DNA of 64,000 nt from Candidatus Latescibacterota bacterium (GTDB lineage: Bacteria; Latescibacterota; UBA2968): positions 1 to 64,000 of the forward strand of contig JAJEDY010000036.1 of assembly GCA_022821275.1 (NCBI GenBank), read 5' to 3'. Position 1 is the first letter of the stretch, and the number at the start of each line of letters is the position of its first letter. The position numbers were made by a program, and so were the translations under genes. Positions 60,154 through 64,000 of the stretch are shown here, piece after piece. Below the pieces are notes generated by a model, which was not told where the DNA came from, did not search any database, and saw only the letters and a program-made list of their open reading frames with translations.

Positions 60154-61986
60154 ATGAAAAAAATGATATGGGTTCTTCTGGTCGGCGTCTGCCTGGCGTG
60201 CAAGCCCTCTCAACCCGATGTATCTACGGCGTTCGTCGGCGTACATCGCTGTGCGAGTTGCCATATGGAAGCGTTTCAAGAGTGGCAACGCACGACCCAT
60301 GCGACTTCCATGCAAGAAGCGACTCCGCAGACTGTTAAGGGCGATTTCACAAAAAATAATGCCTATACTTTCGGTGGTATTACCTCCACGATGAGCCTTC
60401 GAGATGGTCGCTATTTTATCACGACACCGGGGGCCGATGGGTCGCAAGGTACCTATGAAGTTCTCTACACGATTGGCGACCGGGATACGCAGTGGTACAT
60501 CACTGAGCTTCCCGGAGGGCATTTGCAGATTCTTCCGGTTTATTTCGATGTTCGCAGAAATACCTGGTACAATCCCGTCGAAGGTATTATCGCCTCGCCG
60601 TCCGATCAGCCCTTAGATCCCCGCGATACGTCGTTCTGGATGCATTTTGGGCGCAATTGGAGCGCGCAGTGTTTTGATTGTCACGCCAGCCAGATTGAGG
60701 TCAATTACGATCCCGATGCGGGTACTTATGATTCCCGCTGGGTAGATCTGAGCATCAATTGCGAAACCTGCCACGGTCCCGGGCAGGGCCATGTCGCGTT
60801 TTGGGAGCGGGCGCTGACAGATGCCGATGCCGCCAGCGCGCAGGATACTTCGCTGGTGAATTTGAGAATGCTCTCTTCAGAACAATCCGTAGAACTCTGC
60901 GCGCAGTGCCACGCGACCAAGCGCATTTTGAAACTGGGCTATCGGCCCGGCGACAATTTTTACGATTTTTACGAACCTGTTGTTCTGGATTTTGAAGGTA
61001 TGTGGCCCGATGGGCGCTACCGGCATCTCGCGTATAATTATACGGCGCTCACGCTCAGTCCCTGTTATACGGAGGGGGGAGTGACGTGTTTGACCTGCCA
61101 TCCGTCCCACGGTCCGGAGGGAGAGAAGAAGACAAGGGCAGATTTCGACGGTATATGTATGCAGTGTCACCGGGATATAGAGCCTTGGGAACACAGCCGC
61201 CACGAGCAGCATATCGCCTGCGTAGATTGTCACATGCCTCCTGTACCCGAAGTGCGCCGGGTGCGCGTGTTTGACCACCGCATTGCGTCTCCTGTGCCAG
61301 CGAATACCGTGCGCTTTGGCATTCCAAATGCCTGCGGCGAATGCCACGGGGACCGCACGCCCGAATGGGCTGTGGAAAAGACGGAGGCCTGGTGGGGGAA
61401 ACAGGATGATTATCTTTTGCAAACGGCTGCCATCGCACTGGGGCGACAGGGAAATCCGATGGCTGTGTCTCCTCTGAAAGACGAGTTGTTCGATCTGTCC
61501 AATAATCCCACGCGGCGGGCTTCTGCGGCTTTGCTTCTGGGTCGCACCCGTTCCGCGCAGGCTGTTCCCGTGCTCCTCAATGCTTTGAAAGATCCGCATC
61601 CGCTGATCCGCGCAAAGGCGATAGAAGGCCTGGGTCTGATCGGTCAGGCGCGGGTTGTGCCTGCACTTGTTCCATTGTTAAACGATCCGATCCGCCTCGT
61701 GCGTTTGGCTCTCGTGCCCGCTGTCGAAAATTTGGGCATACATTATCTGAGGGGCCAGGACTACGAGCGCTATGAAGCCATTTTTGCCGAATACGAACAG
61801 GCGACCAAAGAGGTCTGGGCGACGGATCCTTATGTGCATGCGTTTCTCGGATGGGCTTATGTGAGGCGGGGAAATACCGAATTGGCCCGGCGCGCTTTCC
61901 AGCGGGCACTGCGGATTTGGCCCGGCATTGAGGATGCAGCCAGAGGACTGGCGCAGATACATAACACAGAAAAAAATGACCGATGA
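60154..61986 (+). CDS. Octahaem cytochrome c lipoprotein with HEAT and TPR tail
   Basis: A 610-residue exported protein. A lipobox-like VCLAC puts the lipid-anchored cysteine at 16. Eight CxxCH haem sites begin at C33, C173, C203, C249, C312, C335, C356 and C394. The wide gap between the first two holds a beta-rich domain with aromatic residues (about 70-165), which is not an obvious catalytic domain. After residue 410, four HEAT-like repeats (PMAVSPLKDELFDLSN, AVPVLLNALKDPHPLI) are followed by one or two TPR units (AFLGWAYVRRGNTELARRAF). It resembles c554/multihaem tetrathionate- or nitrite-type proteins with a fused scaffold. I use the ATG at 60154, seven bases after AGGGGAA. Confidence 0.85.
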   Translation: MKKMIWVLLVGVCLACKPSQPDVSTAFVGVHRCASCHMEAFQEWQRTTHATSMQEATPQTVKGDFTKNNAYTFGGITSTMSLRDGRYFITTPGADGSQGTYEVLYTIGDRDTQWYITELPGGHLQILPVYFDVRRNTWYNPVEGIIASPSDQPLDPRDTSFWMHFGRNWSAQCFDCHASQIEVNYDPDAGTYDSRWVDLSINCETCHGPGQGHVAFWERALTDADAASAQDTSLVNLRMLSSEQSVELCAQCHATKRILKLGYRPGDNFYDFYEPVVLDFEGMWPDGRYRHLAYNYTALTLSPCYTEGGVTCLTCHPSHGPEGEKKTRADFDGICMQCHRDIEPWEHSRHEQHIACVDCHMPPVPEVRRVRVFDHRIASPVPANTVRFGIPNACGECHGDRTPEWAVEKTEAWWGKQDDYLLQTAAIALGRQGNPMAVSPLKDELFDLSNNPTRRASAALLLGRTRSAQAVPVLLNALKDPHPLIRAKAIEGLGLIGQARVVPALVPLLNDPIRLVRLALVPAVENLGIHYLRGQDYERYEAIFAEYEQATKEVWATDPYVHAFLGWAYVRRGNTELARRAFQRALRIWPGIEDAARGLAQIHNTEKNDR

Positions 61987-62014
61987 GTAGAGAAACCCAC
62001 CGGTCGTTTTTTTT
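61976..62014 (+). terminator. Intrinsic terminator after the octahaem cytochrome gene
   Basis: ATGACCG (61976-61982) pairs with CGGTCGT (62001-62007), one G-T pair included, across an 18-base loop. Eight Ts follow from 62007. The stem begins in the last codons of the gene. The convergent PorV-like gene ends 16 bases beyond, so it could stop that transcript too. Confidence 0.55.
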
Positions 62015-62029
62015 AATCTGGAGCGTCCG

Positions 62030-63043
62030 TTAGAACGATCCGGTTATGGATACGCGCAGGGGCGGATCAAATAATGGGCCGAAATTTATATATGCAAAAT
62101 CGACGCCGATCTTCCGTCCCACGCCCAAATCCTTTTGGACGCCGCCGCCCAGTGTATAGCTACCCAGGTCGTAGCGCCCCCGGTAACCGGCTCGCAGTGC
62201 CAGCGTGTTGGCCACCCATAATTCGCCGCCTACGTGCCAGCGCTCGCGGTCGTCAATGTGGTGCACGAGTTCGGCTGCCACGGTTAGATACGTGGGATCG
62301 CCCTTGCGTCCGTACGGCTCCATCGCCAAAGCGATGGTGTAGATCAAGGGCTGGGCAATCGAAGTGCCCTGCGGCAGAGACCCGGGAATTACCAGTTCCT
62401 GGTCTTTGCCGAAGTTGCGAAGCGTCATGGCCAGACGCGAACTGCCAAATCCGGTGTAAAAAATACTGGAAAAGTCGAATGAGGCACTGTTGATTTTGTC
62501 CTGGTCCAGCGTCTCTTGAATCCACTTTATAGACGCACCCAGCGACAATTTGTCCGTCATTTTGTACGCATAACCGAAGTTTATGAAAATATCGCCAGCC
62601 GATATATCCCGCGTGAAGCGCCCCTGCGGATCCAGAGGTGTGGTCTCTCGAGAGGTGCCCGCGTCAAACTGAACGACCGACAGTCCAAAGGTCTGCTGGC
62701 CGTATCGCCAGGCGACCGCACCGTTGAAAAATTTCGAATCTACCATCCAGCGCGTATATCCCAGGGCATATTCGAACTGCTCGATATGGGTCAATGCCGC
62801 CGTGTTCCAGAACATTGCATTGATGTCGTCGGCTGCGGCTGTAAACGCATCGCCCATTGCTGCTGCCCGCGCGCTTTGCCCCACTTTCAATGCGTGGAAC
62901 GAAGCTCGTCCGGTTCCGTGAAACTCTTTTGTCCGATGCTGACCTGCGCGCACGCCGGACGGCAACTGATAATTTTGCGCCCAGGCGTCTGACCCCAAAA
63001 GCCCGACGGCCAGGAGCATCGTATAAATAGTTAATCGTTTCAC
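62030..63043 (-). CDS. PorV/PorQ-family outer-membrane protein
   Basis: A 337-residue protein with signal peptide (1-23, LLAVGLLGSDAWAQ). The family hallmark lies at about 50-80: LKVGQSARAAAMGDAFTAAA and DDINAMFWNTAALTHIE. The rest alternates hydrophobic strands suited to a beta-barrel (FNGAVAWRYGQQTFGLSVVQ, LALRAGYRGRYDLGSYTLGG). PorV-type proteins act in type IX secretion or as general outer-membrane proteins in FCB bacteria. The C-terminal aromatic residue (GSF) is typical for barrel insertion. It lies 52 bases after a large secreted protein, which may be its cargo, but no other secretion genes are visible. Confidence 0.88.
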   Translation of the reverse strand: MKRLTIYTMLLAVGLLGSDAWAQNYQLPSGVRAGQHRTKEFHGTGRASFHALKVGQSARAAAMGDAFTAAADDINAMFWNTAALTHIEQFEYALGYTRWMVDSKFFNGAVAWRYGQQTFGLSVVQFDAGTSRETTPLDPQGRFTRDISAGDIFINFGYAYKMTDKLSLGASIKWIQETLDQDKINSASFDFSSIFYTGFGSSRLAMTLRNFGKDQELVIPGSLPQGTSIAQPLIYTIALAMEPYGRKGDPTYLTVAAELVHHIDDRERWHVGGELWVANTLALRAGYRGRYDLGSYTLGGGVQKDLGVGRKIGVDFAYINFGPLFDPPLRVSITGSF

Positions 63044-63095
63044 ATCTACTCTCCTTTGTTTGTAGAGGGGCGGAACCCCGCCCCTCCCGTCGGTC

Positions 63096-64000
63096 TTACT
63101 GGATAATCAGAAAACTGCCCGTTTGTGCCTTGCCTTCTTGTCCGGGTACCAGCGATTCTACGGCGAAGAAATAAATCCCCGGAGAAGCATACGACGTGCC
63201 AGAACGCGCCCGCTGAGACCAGCTCACTTCTGCCGTGTGCTGCGCGCCGCGCGTCCCATCGTGTACTATTTCCATGACCAGGTCTCCCGCAGCCGTGAAA
63301 ATTGAGATTCGGGCCAGACGCGGCAGGTTGGTAAACCGCATGCGCTTGTTGTTGTCGCCCTGCGCCCCAAAGGAATGCATTCCGTCGTCCTTCCACGGAT
63401 TGGGCACTACGAGCACTTTTTCCTCTAAGGCGTCGAACCCATCTGAAGCTGCCACGACAGGTGTAAACTGACCACCGGTCGTGCTGTGTCGTGCAGCCGT
63501 CACAATATGGCTCGACTCGGTCCCCGCGCGGATGTGGTTTTGAACCACGGGGGGCAGATCTGCAAGTGTTGTCGGGACGGGCATTTGCGCGCCTGGAATC
63601 GCATTTCTCTGCGCGTTGAGGTTCTCCCAGTTCGCGTGCCCGTTGGCATAGGTTACGATATTATACCGATACCCGAATCCCGTAACAGAGTTCTCATCGG
63701 CAAAAGTATAAATCCCTGTCGAGGCATCGTAATAATTCGGGTCTTTTGCCTGAATTGTGGCGATCAAATTCCACGGTCCCAGAGGCGCGCCGGCATGCTG
63801 CACGGGATCTGTCTGGATAAGCGCCGTGTTCCCGTAAATTTTGTAACCGGCCACATCCTGCGCCTCGCCTCCCGAATAATCCGGATGCACCGCATCGTCG
63901 GCACCATCGCTCCAGGACAGTTCCACGTTGCCATTTGCATTGCTGCGAAGCAAAACAGCGCGGTCGGTTTCAGCGCGTGCAAGCGATTCTACATCTGGCG
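63096..64000 (-). CDS. Secreted protein with FlgD-like C-terminal domain, 5' end cut by window
   Basis: The C-terminal 301 residues of a larger protein. The frame stays open to base 64000 (PDVESLARAETDRAVLLRSN), so the start is outside. Residues near the middle form fibronectin-type strands (VAGYKIYGNTALIQTDP, YRYNIVTYANGHANW). The last 100 residues match the FlgD-Ig type: VVPNPWKDDGMHSFG, FTNLPRLARISIFTAAGDLV and SPGIYFFAVESLVPG. Such domains are usual on proteins exported by FCB bacteria, often as sorting signals. It lies upstream of the PorV-like gene in the same direction, separated by 52 bases. The catalytic or binding part cannot be seen. Confidence 0.85.
   Translation of the reverse strand, partial: PDVESLARAETDRAVLLRSNANGNVELSWSDGADDAVHPDYSGGEAQDVAGYKIYGNTALIQTDPVQHAGAPLGPWNLIATIQAKDPNYYDASTGIYTFADENSVTGFGYRYNIVTYANGHANWENLNAQRNAIPGAQMPVPTTLADLPPVVQNHIRAGTESSHIVTAARHSTTGGQFTPVVAASDGFDALEEKVLVVPNPWKDDGMHSFGAQGDNNKRMRFTNLPRLARISIFTAAGDLVMEIVHDGTRGAQHTAEVSWSQRARSGTSYASPGIYFFAVESLVPGQEGKAQTGSFLIIQ

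Noticed and set aside
1-64000. tRNA or rRNA genes
   Set aside because: No cloverleaf-like sequence with the TTC loop or rRNA segment was recognised by eye in any gap. A tRNAscan-SE and Infernal run would settle this.

Overview
The window looks like a stretch of chromosome from an uncultured Gram-negative bacterium of the FCB superphylum, most plausibly a Latescibacterota-like or related lineage. This is inferred from gene content, not from a marker gene. The supporting features are a GWxTD-domain protein, a PorV/PorQ-type outer-membrane protein, a secreted protein with a FlgD-like C-terminal domain, TPR / FG-GAP / ASPIC-UnbV proteins, DUF6785-like membrane proteins, phytanoyl-CoA-type dioxygenases, and EF-hand (dockerin-like) C-terminal modules. 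No rRNA, tRNA, CRISPR array, transposase or phage gene was seen. Coding density is high and no stretch above 300 bases lacks a gene.

Layout. 1-4398 (minus): the end of an AAA-ATPase-like gene, then two near-identical periplasmic binding proteins and a PotA-type ATPase, with no permease. 4577-13115 (plus): pyrH-purD, a 16-repeat WD40 protein with an EF-hand tail, an oxidoreductase, purE, two thioredoxin-fold proteins, and a PhyH dioxygenase fused to a Nudix-like domain. 13185-14727: a DUF433 antitoxin with a toxin remnant of only nine codons, and a convergent solitary DNA methyltransferase. 14804-22329 (plus): glycogen debranching enzyme, DUF5060/DUF4038 glycosidase, a second PhyH protein, malate synthase G and coaX. 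22312-25026 (minus): a heparinase-II/III-like lyase.

25223-27869 (plus) is a compact three-gene sugar-nucleotide cassette: a GDP-mannose-3,5-epimerase-like enzyme, a shortened GHMP kinase, and a double nucleotidyltransferase. It is followed by a PcfJ-like gene and a C45 acyltransferase/peptidase. 30549-38178 holds small-molecule enzymes (class IV aminotransferase, enolase-superfamily member, D-cysteine desulfhydrase-like enzyme, tandem metallo-beta-lactamase protein), a secreted protein of unknown function, and a secreted nuclease. 38244-43154 (minus) is a HEAT lipoprotein, the two halves of a Tm-1-type protein as separate genes, and trmB.

43247-64000 is rich in envelope and repeat proteins. 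A GWxTD protein, a UbiA prenyltransferase, a fatty-acid desaturase and a membrane-TPR protein form one minus-strand run. A TPR protein and an ASPIC/UnbV protein form a plus-strand pair. A MacB-like ABC pair, a TPR-FG-GAP-UnbV lipoprotein and a DUF6785-like 12-14-helix protein form a tightly coupled four-gene run. An eight-haem cytochrome with HEAT and TPR tails, a PorV-like porin and a large secreted protein cut by the window edge complete the region.

The strongest candidates for undescribed biology are the sugar-nucleotide cassette, the ABC/UnbV/DUF6785 operon, the octahaem cytochrome, the UbiA-desaturase-membrane-TPR operon and the PhyH-Nudix fusion. All functions are read from motifs by eye. 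No database search was run.
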